This document shows positions 8,942 through 17,451 of a stretch of DNA of 37,350 nt, piece by piece (within the stretch, counting starts at the first letter, position 1; the number at the start of each line of letters is the position of its first letter). A model generated the notes under the pieces. That model had not been told where the DNA came from. It did not search any database and saw nothing but the letters and a program-made list of their open reading frames with translations. The position numbers were made by a program, and so were the translations under genes. Origin of the DNA: Myxococcales bacterium (GTDB taxonomy: Bacteria > Myxococcota_A > Bradymonadia > Bradymonadales > Bradymonadaceae); NCBI GenBank assembly GCA_007119595.1, contig SKPJ01000031.1, forward strand, positions 1 to 37,350, read 5' to 3'.

Positions 8942-8982
8942 TCGCCGAAGAAACCGAGACAACCTCATAAACAACCTCGCCT

Positions 8983-9174
8983 CGTCACTAGCCCGTAAAT
9001 TTCACGCGGATTCGTTCACGAGGCAAAGCAGGGCGCAGGGACAGGGGATGGGGATGACCGACGCAATTCACATTGCGGAGGGAGAGCGACCGACAGGGAG
9101 CGGTCACCGCCACTGTCCATGCGCATTTGCGAAGCCGCAGTAGATTCCGCGTGAGATTTGCGGGCTAGATGACG
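8983..9174. repeat. 192-bp element with long imperfect terminal inverted repeats (MITE-like)
   Basis: The left end 8983-9013 and the reverse complement of the right end 9143-9174 match at 28 of 31 positions plus one single-base gap. Both ends read CGTCA(T)CTAGCCCG and continue to CACGCGGA. The interior has no open frame of note. Size, structure and lack of coding fit a miniature inverted-repeat element or large bacterial intergenic palindrome. No target-site duplication is evident to me. It lies 42 bp after the helicase stop. Confidence 0.7.
9092..9117 (+). other. hairpin inside the inverted-end element
   Basis: GACAG (9092-9096) pairs with CTGTC (9113-9117), and GCGG pairs with CCGC around a TCA loop. 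It is near the right-centre of the 8983-9174 element. There is no T run, so an intrinsic terminator is unlikely. Confidence 0.4.
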
Positions 9175-9230
9175 GGTTGAGTTTGTCTGCACAGCGTGCG
9201 ACAATCGGGCGCGCCGAACTGGATTTTTTC
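9168..9230 (+). promoter_or_regulatory. promoter-like 63-bp repeat, copy 1
   Basis: TTGAGT (9177-9182) and GACAAT (9200-9205) are 17 bases apart, and the -10 is preceded by TGC, an extended -10 feature. The block matches 36596-36658 without gaps at 47 of 63 positions, including 19 consecutive identical bases, a 12-base block over the -10, and a terminal T6C. It would start transcription about 380 nt before the first exported paralogue. Confidence 0.5.
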
Positions 9231-9594
9231 GCCTCGATGCCAGACCACTTTTTTTGAGTGTGAAATCATCGGCATTGTGGCATGTCCGTTGCGAATGAAC
9301 ATCCTTTGGTATTCGCGATCGGCCAGAGGATATGCGGTGGGCGTTGAGAAGCGCCACCGGTCACCAAGGGCGTTCAGATCTTGTGGTTCGAAGAGATCGT
9401 ATTGCTGATTTTGGTCCGGCCCTCGTGGTTGCGGTGATGGAATCGCCCCATTGAGACAGAAGGGTGCGAAAAATTGCGTGTACCGCCCGGCTCCAGAGTT
9501 GTCGTCCGAGGTGTTGAATTGAATCGATGCACAGGTTCTGCGAAGTGGACGCAGAAACGGTTGTGAATGGTCGGGGCAGGGAAACGAGGTCCAA

Positions 9595-10965
9595 ATGAAT
9601 GGGAAAGTAAGGCGCTGGGCATGGGCGACGTTGGTGATGGTGTTGATCACGGCGATCTCCATGGGCGCCGTGGCCGACGAGGAAGCGAGTCCGACACGAG
9701 TGGTGGTGACGGGGGTGAGCGACGATGGTGGCGAGATCGTACTTTCGGAATTGCGACAGGTGCCAAATGTCGATCTGCGCTCCGAGAGTTGGTTTGTAGG
9801 TCAGGTCGAATCTCGTGCGTTCAACCCCGATAGGATCCTGGATCAACCATCGGATTTGGGATGGGTGATGGACGGCGCCGACATCGACTTGGTGATCGTC
9901 TTTGACGAGGCGTCGGACGAAGATTTTCAAGTTCGTTTTATTGGTTCCGATGGAGGAAAAACGGAGCGTGAATTTTTGGCCGATAGGGGTTCAGACGGTT
10001 CCATTCGCCGCGGTGGGGTGATGCTCGTTCGCCACGAATTGGAGGAATATCTGGGCGCGGACACGACGAGCACCGAGCCCTCGGAGCCGGTCGCGGAAGC
10101 TGGCCAATCTCAGCCGGAGGGAGCAGATGATGTCGACGAGCTAAGCGATTCAGAAGCGTTTCGTCGCCAGGCGGCTGCGGAGCACGAAGCGCTGCGAGAA
10201 CTCTACGAACGAGATATGTTTTGGATGCATGTGTACGGGCGGTTTTTGCAGATAGAAGATCCCGGCGTTTTGGACGAGGCCGTAAATGATTTTTTTGGAT
10301 TTGAATTAGATGCTGAGCTCTTTCCCTTCGGGGCCACCGATCCCGACCGCGCACAGGCTGGCTTTTATATGACTTACACTCATAACTTCAACTCGTTCTT
10401 TCTCATCGAGGAGTCCGGCGGTGAGACGGTGGAGTATGATGTTTTTGTGCAAGATTTTGGTGTCGAGACGGGGACTCTCTATCGCCTCGAGTCACCCTTG
10501 GATGAGTCGAATTTCCAGTTACGGCTCAAAGCTGGAATGCGCTACAACCAATTTCGGATGTCCAATTTTCCACTCGAAACTCTGATGTTTGAATCGGCGG
10601 ATGAAGAGGAGGAGGACGACGACGAACTGGAAACGAGTAGCCTGAGCATGAGCAGAGTCTCGTTGGTCCTTGGAACCCGGGCGACTCTGCCGTTGACTGG
10701 AGCCCTTGCATTTGCGGTGGATGTAGATGTGATGCCCATTGCATTTTTGAGGCACGACCTGGACGATGTGGACACCTTTACCTTTGGATTTGGTGGCAAT
10801 GCGGGCATTCAAGTTCAGGCCGTGGAAGATCGCTTCCATGTATCTGCCGGATATAGCTTTCGGCTCTACCAGTCGCGTATGGATCTAGGGGATCAGGATT
10901 TCCCATCTCTGATTAGCTATGAGTTGAACCACGGATTACGCGCGGGGCTTATCTTCCAATATTGA
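9595..10965 (+). CDS. exported protein of unknown family, paralogue A (likely outer-membrane)
   Basis: 456 residues from ATG 9595 with a GAGG ribosome site 6 bases upstream. A signal peptide (basic MNGKVRRWAW, hydrophobic core, MGAVADEE cleavage region) is clear. The N-terminal domain (about 30-145) includes VDLRSESWFVGQVESRAF and DFQVRFIGSDGGKTEREF; an acidic linker follows (about 150-185), then a helical stretch (FRRQAAAEHEALRELYERD). The C-terminal half has alternating hydrophobic strands and ends in LRAGLIFQY, a terminal aromatic typical of outer-membrane barrels. No known family is recognised. The next gene is a close paralogue in the same orientation, and even the about 55 bases before the start are similar, so the pair arose by tandem duplication. 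Confidence 0.85.
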   Translation: MNGKVRRWAWATLVMVLITAISMGAVADEEASPTRVVVTGVSDDGGEIVLSELRQVPNVDLRSESWFVGQVESRAFNPDRILDQPSDLGWVMDGADIDLVIVFDEASDEDFQVRFIGSDGGKTEREFLADRGSDGSIRRGGVMLVRHELEEYLGADTTSTEPSEPVAEAGQSQPEGADDVDELSDSEAFRRQAAAEHEALRELYERDMFWMHVYGRFLQIEDPGVLDEAVNDFFGFELDAELFPFGATDPDRAQAGFYMTYTHNFNSFFLIEESGGETVEYDVFVQDFGVETGTLYRLESPLDESNFQLRLKAGMRYNQFRMSNFPLETLMFESADEEEEDDDELETSSLSMSRVSLVLGTRATLPLTGALAFAVDVDVMPIAFLRHDLDDVDTFTFGFGGNAGIQVQAVEDRFHVSAGYSFRLYQSRMDLGDQDFPSLISYELNHGLRAGLIFQY

Positions 10966-11339
10966 TTCATCGATGAGTGGTTGCTCGGACGTCGCCTTTC
11001 ATTTCGTTGGGCATAACGGGAACGAAAATTCACTGAAACCATCCGCTTTGCCGGCTGAAGATGTCATCTTTTGCTCTCACCATTTTCCTGACGCAGCTCC
11101 GTTGTGCACGCGGTGGTAACGATGCAGAATTTACCTGCCATCGTACGGGTGGTGTTGCGATGTAGCTAAATTGCGCCCTGGAAATGCGCAAACCAGAAAG
11201 TTGTGACTTATGAAAAAGTTTGGTTTCGTTCTGCATTGTGAGAGGAATTGTTGGCCAGTTGTTCTCCAATCTTTGGCGCTAACTGTGAAGTCGATGGACA
11301 ACGGTCGTGAATAGTTGGGGTCCGGTGACGAGGTTTCGA
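10966..11339. other. 374-bp intergenic region with a degenerate palindrome-family copy
   Basis: No gene seen. A hairpin TTTCGTT...AACGAAA (about 11003-11027) lies 38 bp after the stop of paralogue A. From 11014 to about 11075 the sequence resembles the left arm of the palindrome at 34895-35061 (shared CTGAAAC, GCCGGCTGA and CATCTTT in the same order). A matching right arm is not apparent, so this copy appears partial. The last about 55 bases duplicate the leader of paralogue A. Confidence 0.5.
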
Positions 11340-12764
11340 ATGTACGGGAAAGCAAAATGCTGGGCATGGGCAACGTTGGTCGTGGTGGCGATGACGTTTA
11401 GCTCAGTTGGTGCATTGGCTGATGAGGATTCGGGTTCGACGCGGATTGTCGTAACGGGATTGGCCGATGGGGGTACGCAGACGGTCCTGTCCGAGTTGCG
11501 AAGTGTGCCAGATGTCGATCTACGCTCCCATAGTTGGTTTATACGCCAGGTCGAGTCCCGTGCTTTCGATCCCGATACGATCCTGGAAAACCCATCGGAT
11601 TTGGAATGGATAATGGACGGTGGTGGTATCGATCTGGTGATCGCGTTTGAGGAACTGTCAGACGAGGATTTCCAGGTTCGTTTCTTGATCTCCGATGGAG
11701 GCAGAACCGAGCGCGAATTTTTGGCCGATCGAGGGTCCGATGGCTCCATTCGCCGCGGAGGAGCGATGGTCATTCGCCATGAATTATTGGGTTTTTTGGA
11801 GACCTATTCGCCGGCGCCAGCCGCGGCGCAGCCGGAAGAAGAACCGGCGATGCCCCAGGAGGCACAAACAAGCCCGGATGATATTCGGGATGATATTAGT
11901 GATGCCGAGGCGTTTCGCCGCCAGGCAGCCAGAGAGCATCAAGAGATGCTAGAACGCTACGACCGAGATGTGCTCTGGTTACGTTTTCACGGGCGCTTTC
12001 GCATGGCGGAAGAAGCGGGGTTTGCAGACAGCGAACTGAGTCAATTTTTCGGGTTTCGGCTGGATGGCGAAGTTTTTCCATTTTCCACATCCGATTCCGA
12101 TCCCGCACCGTTCGGGGGATATCTCGACTACGATCATGGTTTCAACTCCTTCTCAATCGTCGAAGAAAACGACAATGAGCGGATTGAATACGGTGTCTTT
12201 GTTCAAGATTTTAGTCTCGAGGGGGGCGGAATCTATCGGTTCGATTCGCCACTGAATGCGGTGAATCTTCAGATTCGACTTACGGCTGGATTGCGCTACA
12301 ACAAGTTTCGGGTTTCCAACGTGCCGGCCGGACTATTCGATCTGGGCGGAGGAGATCCCTTTGAAGATGGATTTGAGGATGCAAATGGAGGTGAAACAGA
12401 TCCAGTGACGGGGGGGGAAGGCGAAACGGAGACGACAACTCTAAGCGCGAGCAGAACTGCCGTCGTCCTTGGTGCCCGTTCGCTTGTTCCCTTGACGGAT
12501 GGATTTGCACTTTCGGTGGACTTCGATGTGGTGCCGTTTGCTTTTCTCAGCGATCAGGAAGGCTCGATCGATGGAGCGTCGACATTCGGATTTGGTGCCA
12601 ATCCGGGAGTTCAAATTCAGGCGATAGAAAATCTACTCCACGTATCCGCTGGATACAGCTTTCAGTTTTACCGAACGAGTTTTCAACACGAAGCAGACGC
12701 ACCACCAACGCTTAGCTACCTATTGAATCACGGCGTGAGAATAGGGGTTGCCCTCCAATATTGA
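11340..12764 (+). CDS. exported protein of unknown family, paralogue B (likely outer-membrane)
   Basis: 474 residues from ATG 11340, which aligns with the start of paralogue A and has the same GAGGT site; the open frame extends to 11307 but that part has no ribosome site. A signal peptide (MYGKAKCWAW, hydrophobic core, VGALADED) is present. The N-terminal domain is highly similar to paralogue A (VDLRSHSWFIRQVESRAF, LADRGSDGSIRRGG). A Pro/Ala/Glu linker spans about 155-185, then comes the helix FRRQAAREHQEMLERYDRD and a strand-rich C-terminal half ending VRIGVALQY. Divergence is concentrated in the linker and in a Gly/Asp-rich loop (about 340-375). Function unknown; the architecture suggests a periplasmic domain joined to an outer-membrane barrel. 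Confidence 0.85.
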   Translation: MYGKAKCWAWATLVVVAMTFSSVGALADEDSGSTRIVVTGLADGGTQTVLSELRSVPDVDLRSHSWFIRQVESRAFDPDTILENPSDLEWIMDGGGIDLVIAFEELSDEDFQVRFLISDGGRTEREFLADRGSDGSIRRGGAMVIRHELLGFLETYSPAPAAAQPEEEPAMPQEAQTSPDDIRDDISDAEAFRRQAAREHQEMLERYDRDVLWLRFHGRFRMAEEAGFADSELSQFFGFRLDGEVFPFSTSDSDPAPFGGYLDYDHGFNSFSIVEENDNERIEYGVFVQDFSLEGGGIYRFDSPLNAVNLQIRLTAGLRYNKFRVSNVPAGLFDLGGGDPFEDGFEDANGGETDPVTGGEGETETTTLSASRTAVVLGARSLVPLTDGFALSVDFDVVPFAFLSDQEGSIDGASTFGFGANPGVQIQAIENLLHVSAGYSFQFYRTSFQHEADAPPTLSYLLNHGVRIGVALQY

Positions 12765-13359
12765 ACTGAGCCAGGATTAGCCCGAACCCTGGAGTTTGTA
12801 CGCTGTGAGCTCGACGTCTGCCCGCTTTTGCCGTCTCCAGGCTGCCCTGTGGGCCGGATAAACGAGGCTCCATCCGACGCCGGTCAACGACTTTGGCCGC
12901 CTCCACAGAAGATGTACAGCGGCAGGTAGCAGTAGTGGCCGTAATACCCGTCGAAGAATTTGTCCTCCTGATCGCCGTGGAGCTCAAGATTGGTGGCATC
13001 CGCGTCGAGGACGAGCACTTCAGGCGGTCCTCCGACGCGATCGACCCATAGCTCGATGAGCTCGCTCTCCAGCCCTTTCCAGTGAGTATGCTCAAATCGT
13101 CTTGGCGATCCCGACATGATCGGTCGCCAGAGGTGGCAGGCGATGATGGATTCCGAACAACAAGGTAGGCGGGAGGAAGTTTGGTCGGAAGACATGGTGA
13201 ACACGAAGGCGGTCCAGTCTAGGGAGGGGAAAGACATCGATTCGAAAATCAATTCTTTGTTCCAAGACGCTGGAAGCGCCTTTCCGACTCGGCTAAGGTG
13301 CCAACAGTGAGGCTGGCTGAAGGGATCGCCTGATTGCATCGACTTTATGGGAATTAAAA
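12765..13359. other. 595-bp region holding only transposon debris
   Basis: No intact gene. The central part encodes, on the reverse strand, a fragment of an IS1380-type transposase (listed separately). The flanks 12765-12883 and 13150-13359 have no recognisable gene, and I see no terminal inverted repeats. Confidence 0.6.
12884..13150 (-). pseudogene. IS1380-family transposase remnant
   Basis: On the reverse strand a frame encodes SPRRFEHTHWKGLESELIEL, then PPEVLVLDADATNLELHGDQ followed by EDKFFDGYYGHYCYLPLYIF and CGGG. This is the catalytic-core signature of IS1380 transposases (an LD-DAT box holding the first DDE aspartate, HGxQE, then GYY-YCYLPLY-FCG). The frame stops just after FCGGGQSR, and sequence upstream of SPRRFEH is not recognisable. 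A full transposase is about 400-450 residues, so only about a fifth remains. It is a dead fragment that marks past insertion next to the exported paralogues. Confidence 0.8.
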
Positions 13360-14343
13360 ATGTATCACTCTCGAAATTCAACTCCCGAGCTGGGACTTTC
13401 GCTACTGTTGTTCGCTGTCTTTGTCGTCGTTATCGCCGGTTGTTCAGACGATGATGCCAGATGTAGCGGCGACGATGATTGTGCCGGCGATTATCAATGC
13501 AGCGACGATGGAATTTGTGTGGCACCGGAAGATTTCGACAACAGGCTCAACGTCGCCGAAGAAAGTGATGCAGGAGACGAAATAGATCTTTCGGACGCCG
13601 ACGATAGCAACGATGGACAAGGCTCGGACACGGATTCTGGGGAAGACGTGTCGCCGGTCGACGATTCCCCGGCGTTTCAACCGGCGGACACCGACGAGTT
13701 ATTGGCCGCCGAGCAGGAGTACGGCTTTCGACAAACCAGAACCTGTACTCCCAGTGGATTTAGTGCCTGCGAGCCCAACGAACAGCCACAGCCCGTTTTG
13801 TGGTACGATGACGAGATCAGCTACGTGATCAACCAGCGTGGAACCAGTGATCTCCACGACGGCGATCAGATCACCGACGAGGTCCGAGACGCTGTCATTG
13901 AATCCTTTGACACCTGGAGTGATCAGGATTGCTCGGGACTCGATCTGGTCTTCGATGGTCTTAGTGATGAGGATGAATTGACCTTCTCACCGGATGGGGA
14001 GAGTACGAATTTGGTGGTGTGGCGCGACGACGCGTGGACGAATCCGGGCTATGACGGCGTGGCGCTGGCGACGGTCACCTTCAGCACCTCCACCGGCGAG
14101 ATCGTGAGCGCCGATATCGAGTTGAATACGGCGGAGTACGAATTCACGAATTCCGACAGCGATGTGGTCGTGGATCTGAGAAATACCGTTACCCACGAGG
14201 TGGGGCATTTCGTGGGTCTCGATCACTCCCCTCACTCGGATGCGACGATGTTTGCGACCTCTCCGGCCGGGGAGACCTCAAAGCGAGAGCTTCACGAGGC
14301 CGATATTGCCGGGCTGTGTTTTATCTATCCCGCCGGCCCCTAA
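13360..14343 (+). CDS. matrixin-like zinc metalloprotease lipoprotein
   Basis: 327 residues. The N terminus has a hydrophobic segment ending IAGC, a lipobox. A small Cys-rich module follows (residues about 30-52, spacing CSGDDDCAGDYQCSDDGIC), then a long Asp/Ser/Glu-rich linker (about 55-110). The catalytic domain carries HEVGHFVGLDH at about 279-289, the HExxHxxGxxH zinc site of metzincins, and DATMF just after it as the Met-turn. This pattern matches matrixin (M10A-like) proteases. The protein is probably anchored in the outer membrane with the protease domain held away by the linker. Its start ATG follows a weak GGGAA site. It converges with the next gene, 10 bp apart. Confidence 0.9.
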   Translation: MYHSRNSTPELGLSLLLFAVFVVVIAGCSDDDARCSGDDDCAGDYQCSDDGICVAPEDFDNRLNVAEESDAGDEIDLSDADDSNDGQGSDTDSGEDVSPVDDSPAFQPADTDELLAAEQEYGFRQTRTCTPSGFSACEPNEQPQPVLWYDDEISYVINQRGTSDLHDGDQITDEVRDAVIESFDTWSDQDCSGLDLVFDGLSDEDELTFSPDGESTNLVVWRDDAWTNPGYDGVALATVTFSTSTGEIVSADIELNTAEYEFTNSDSDVVVDLRNTVTHEVGHFVGLDHSPHSDATMFATSPAGETSKRELHEADIAGLCFIYPAGP

Positions 14344-14353
14344 CGGTCGTATG

Positions 14354-15766
14354 TCACCAACAGCCCGGGGCGGCGGCGAGGGCTTCTTCGACGCGCGCGA
14401 TATACTGGTCGCTGGCGTCATATTCCTGACAACCCTCTCCGTCCATGAGGCGAAAACCGGTTTCGAATAGATAGGTTTCGTCGCCGTGGGGCAGGTCGTG
14501 ACCTTGCTGCAGACTTTGGACCATCGTCGGTGGCAGGGTGCAGAATTGATCCACCGACTCAAAGCGCCCCAGTCCATCGGGAGTCGGCGAGGCGACGACC
14601 AAAAAGCGCTCCACGCCAATATTACCGGCTTGAAATGCCTCGAATTCCCCGAGGGAAATTGGTTGGCCGGCTTCGATGAGGTCGTCGGTCTCCGGCATCG
14701 GCGGAAAGATCACGCTTCCCCCTTCAGAACCGAATAGATTGATGACGCGCACATGCATGTCCTGGGCGGTTTCCAGCCAGATCTCGGTCTTTTGGCCGTG
14801 ACATAGGCCGCCGCCGTCGCGGCGGTCGAAGTGCAGCGCGACCTTGTCATCGTCCAATTTTACCGGAAATGGGGGCAGATAGGTGGAGCGGTCGATATCG
14901 GGGGCGACGACCTCCGGAAAGTGGACCGAACCACCGCTGAAGACGCGGTCCACCGTGCGGGCTTGCCAGGAGACCTCCAGGGAGTCCTCTACTCCTCCCA
15001 TCGGTACGATCTGAGCGGTGACGACGCCATCAGCCCGGTCGGGTAGCCCCTGTCCGCTCCAGCTCGGATCGAGGGGGATGACATGAGCCGAGGCCCGATC
15101 GAGAGCGTCTTGAAGATGCCTGTGTAGCCACTCCGAGCGAAGTCCGCCCGGGACGCCGTGATCATCGATATTATGGATGGTCATTCGCGGGGTTCCCCCG
15201 CCCAGAGATTCTTGCACCCGCTCCACTACATCCTGGGCGTGAGCCTGCAGTCGGGTTCCGAGATCGGTTTCAACGGCCCGCTTCCACTCCTCGAGTTGAT
15301 CGGCTGCAATGACCGCCATCACACATCGGTATCCCTCACTTTCTTGGGGCTCCCAGATCGTGATTTGTTGTTCGATCTGGCCACAGAGGATGCCCTGACA
15401 GATTCGGTCGCGCAGCTCGGTGCGCGCTTGCTCTGTGAGTTCTTCAAAACTGGCTTGTTGGGAGATCGCCGTCTCCTGATCGTATTGGCGACCTCCCGCA
15501 CCACGGGGTGGCACGAGTTGACCAAGGCACTCGCTTTCATCTCTTCCGGCACCGGCAACCGGTACTTCGGCGGATGCGAATTCGTCGCTTGCAACTTCAC
15601 CGCGATCGCCTTCAGCGTCTTTGTCTTCGGCTTGTTTTTGCAGCTCTTCGGCGGCTTCGTCGGGAATCTCCGGTACGCTACTGCACGACCAGATCCCATA
15701 GCTGAGAACAACGACGGCCATGACGAACAAGACCGGGCGAAATAAAGGAAAAAGAGATTTCATCAT
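14354..15766 (-). CDS. probable lipoprotein with LPP20-like and DUF4384-like segments
   Basis: 470 residues from ATG 15766 (MMKSLFPLF); ATG 15763 is equivalent and upstream codons of the open frame lack a signal. A hydrophobic segment ends YGIWSCSS; the lipobox is imperfect because of the Trp. An acidic Glu/Asp/Ala-rich linker follows (about 30-80). Around residues 110-200 a pattern of EQARTELRDRIC then GYRCVMAVIAADQLEEWKRA resembles LPP20-type domains. Near residues 330-420 LCHGQKTEIWLETAQDMHV, FGSEGGSVIFPP and IEAGQPISLGEF recall DUF4384, a surface-exposed beta domain often linked to signalling proteins. Both domain calls are by pattern only. It is divergent from the lipoprotein gene at 16002. 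Confidence 0.72.
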   Translation of the reverse strand: MMKSLFPLFRPVLFVMAVVVLSYGIWSCSSVPEIPDEAAEELQKQAEDKDAEGDRGEVASDEFASAEVPVAGAGRDESECLGQLVPPRGAGGRQYDQETAISQQASFEELTEQARTELRDRICQGILCGQIEQQITIWEPQESEGYRCVMAVIAADQLEEWKRAVETDLGTRLQAHAQDVVERVQESLGGGTPRMTIHNIDDHGVPGGLRSEWLHRHLQDALDRASAHVIPLDPSWSGQGLPDRADGVVTAQIVPMGGVEDSLEVSWQARTVDRVFSGGSVHFPEVVAPDIDRSTYLPPFPVKLDDDKVALHFDRRDGGGLCHGQKTEIWLETAQDMHVRVINLFGSEGGSVIFPPMPETDDLIEAGQPISLGEFEAFQAGNIGVERFLVVASPTPDGLGRFESVDQFCTLPPTMVQSLQQGHDLPHGDETYLFETGFRLMDGEGCQEYDASDQYIARVEEALAAAPGCW

Positions 15767-15930
15767 GGGCCAACCCAAAAGTAGCAAATGCGATCGATGC
15801 AATTGGATGTCGAGGATTCCCGACGGACTACAATTCGTCAACGGTGGTCATCGACTGGGAGCCGTCGATTGAATTTTCTTGCCAACCGACGCTCCAAGGA
15901 GTCGCCGACGAAAAGTGAAAGTCATTATGG

Positions 15931-15960
15931 TTGGTCAATAGCCAACGATGGCGATAAGCT
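15931..15960 (+). promoter_or_regulatory. candidate sigma-70 promoter for the lipoprotein gene at 16002
   Basis: TTGGTC (15931-15936) and TAAGCT (15955-15960) are 18 bases apart, giving a predicted leader of about 35 nt before ATG 16002. It sits in the 235-bp divergent region. Confidence 0.45.
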
Positions 15961-16001
15961 TGCGCCACGAACACTGAATTGATTTGCAAGGAGAAGAAGA
16001 A

Positions 16002-17219
16002 ATGAAGCGCAATCTACAACAGCCATTTCAACTCGGAGTTGTATTGCTGGCGGTGGCGGCGATGAGCGTCGCCACCGCCTGTAGCGGCAGTCCTGATCGA
16101 CCCGATGGCGCACAGATGCCCGACGAGGTGCCTTCGCTGCATATCGAGCCCCAGAGAGGGGTTTATATTCGCGCCGGTTTTGATGATGACCCTTCCGATT
16201 ATATCGGTCAGTTTATCAACGACGATGTCTCGGAAGCCGATATCGATGAGACACGGGGTGTACAGACCACGTGCAGCCAATATATCGAATATCGGGAGGT
16301 CAATGCCGGTGGAACCTACGACGAGGTCTACCAGGCGTCGCGAAGCGCTGGTGCTTCCCTGGGAGTCAGCCCACAGGCCCAGGCAGCAGGAGCCGGAGGT
16401 CAGGCGAGTGCGGGCAGTTCTGATGGAGCCATGGTGCGGGTGGAATACGAGTTGAGCAAACGGATGCGAGGGGTGATGACGCCGGAGTACGAGGAGTGCT
16501 GTAGGCAAAATGTGACCGGTTGCTCGGGACGGTATCTGGCCGAATTTTGGAAGGGCACCGGTGAGATCTATCAATTTGTCGGCTCTCAGGCCGAGTTCAG
16601 TGCTGGTGGATCGGTCCCCGGCGTCTCCGAGAGCTCTGTCGAGTTTTCCGACGGTGCCGCCTGGAGTCGGGCGATGAGCTTTGACGATATGTATTTTGCG
16701 TTCACCGTCTCCGACGCCGCCATCGCCGATCAGGATTGTAGCTGGGTCGATGTTGTACCCACCTCAAACGAGGGAACCTATTTCGTCGGCGTCTCACCGC
16801 CGGCAGCGTCGGAATCGGCGGCCCGTTCTCTGGCGATGCGGGAGGCCCGCGTGCAGGTGGTTCAATACCTCGGCGAGCAGATTCAGGCGTCGACGGCAAC
16901 GACGAGTAGCGCCATGGAGGGCTTTTTGGATGACCAACGAGTGATCGAGACCATGGCCGAAGGCGTGGCCGAGCGCGTAGAGGATGATCGCTATTGTCCG
17001 GTGGAGACCACGGATTCACCGGAGGGCACGCTGTATACCTCGCGGGTCCTCGCATTCTTTCCGCAGGAGCAGATGGAGGCGGCGGCCAAAGAGTCACTCG
17101 ATCAGCTCGAAGAGACGCTGGAGGAACAGGGTGAATTGTCGGACGACCAGCGTCAGGAGCTGGATTCCATCCGCGGCGATATGGAAATTCCTTCCGAAAA
17201 GCCGCCGGAAGTAAAATGA
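16002..17219 (+). CDS. lipoprotein with LPP20-like domain
   Basis: 405 residues from ATG 16002, placed 8 bases after AAGGAG. The signal peptide ends SVATACSG, a lipobox. Residues about 110-145 are low-complexity Gly/Ala/Ser/Gln. Cysteine pairs (ECCRQNVTGCSG near 167-178) may form disulfides. The segment VSPPAASESAARSLAMREAR (about 265-285) followed by QVVQYLGEQI and, later, TSRVLAFFPQEQMEAA matches the LPP20/SIMPL-like pattern of envelope lipoproteins. The C terminus is a charged helix (LDQLEETLEEQGELSDDQRQEL). The divergent gene at 15766 has a similar EAR...AADQLEE pattern, which suggests related partners. A strong terminator follows. Confidence 0.78.
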   Translation: MKRNLQQPFQLGVVLLAVAAMSVATACSGSPDRPDGAQMPDEVPSLHIEPQRGVYIRAGFDDDPSDYIGQFINDDVSEADIDETRGVQTTCSQYIEYREVNAGGTYDEVYQASRSAGASLGVSPQAQAAGAGGQASAGSSDGAMVRVEYELSKRMRGVMTPEYEECCRQNVTGCSGRYLAEFWKGTGEIYQFVGSQAEFSAGGSVPGVSESSVEFSDGAAWSRAMSFDDMYFAFTVSDAAIADQDCSWVDVVPTSNEGTYFVGVSPPAASESAARSLAMREARVQVVQYLGEQIQASTATTSSAMEGFLDDQRVIETMAEGVAERVEDDRYCPVETTDSPEGTLYTSRVLAFFPQEQMEAAAKESLDQLEETLEEQGELSDDQRQELDSIRGDMEIPSEKPPEVK

Positions 17220-17225
17220 GATGAC

Positions 17226-17251
17226 CGAAGCGTTTGATCGAAGCGTTTGAT
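17226..17251. repeat. 13-bp direct tandem repeat (two copies)
   Basis: CGAAGCGTTTGAT occurs at 17226-17238 and 17239-17251, followed by a partial third copy (CGAAGC) that enters the terminator stem. Probably a recent slippage duplication. Confidence 0.8.
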
Positions 17252-17253
17252 CG

Positions 17254-17292
17254 AAGCCGGCAGGCGGCAAATGAGCCGTCTGCCGGCTTTTT
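17254..17292 (+). terminator. rho-independent terminator
   Basis: A 15-base arm at 17254-17268 pairs, with one mismatch or wobble, with 17275-17289 around the loop AAATGA, and ends in TTTTT (17288-17292). It sits 35 bp after the stop of the lipoprotein gene. Confidence 0.9.
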
Positions 17293-17367
17293 CAGTGGAA
17301 CCAGCCAACGCATGGGAATCAGTGAGAAAAAATAGCACTGGTTTTGCTTACTCCGCGACGGAATTAA

Positions 17368-17396
17368 TTGCTCCCGGGCGGCGATCAATCTAGGGT
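17368..17396 (+). promoter_or_regulatory. candidate sigma-70 promoter for pilB
   Basis: TTGCTC (17368-17373) and TAGGGT (17391-17396) are 17 bases apart, with about 50 nt from the predicted start to ATG 17452. Moderate match only. Confidence 0.4.
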
Positions 17397-17451
17397 GAAT
17401 TAACGGCCTCGTATTACCCACCATCTCACGATTTTTGTCCCCTGGTAGCCG

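Larger units (their letters stand above)
8942..9594. other. 653-bp gene-free region
   Basis: No convincing gene. It contains the inverted-end element 8983-9174, the promoter-like repeat 9168-9230 and about 360 bp of moderately AT-richer sequence leading to the first exported paralogue. Open frames on the reverse strand (for example 9165-9662) overlap these elements and the start of the next gene, lack a ribosome site and look unconstrained. Confidence 0.6.

Noticed and set aside
9165-9662. 165-residue reverse-strand open frame in the intergenic region
   Set aside because: It spans the promoter-like repeat and the start of paralogue A and has no ribosome site. Its peptide resembles the one read from 36596-36658 only because the DNA repeat is shared.
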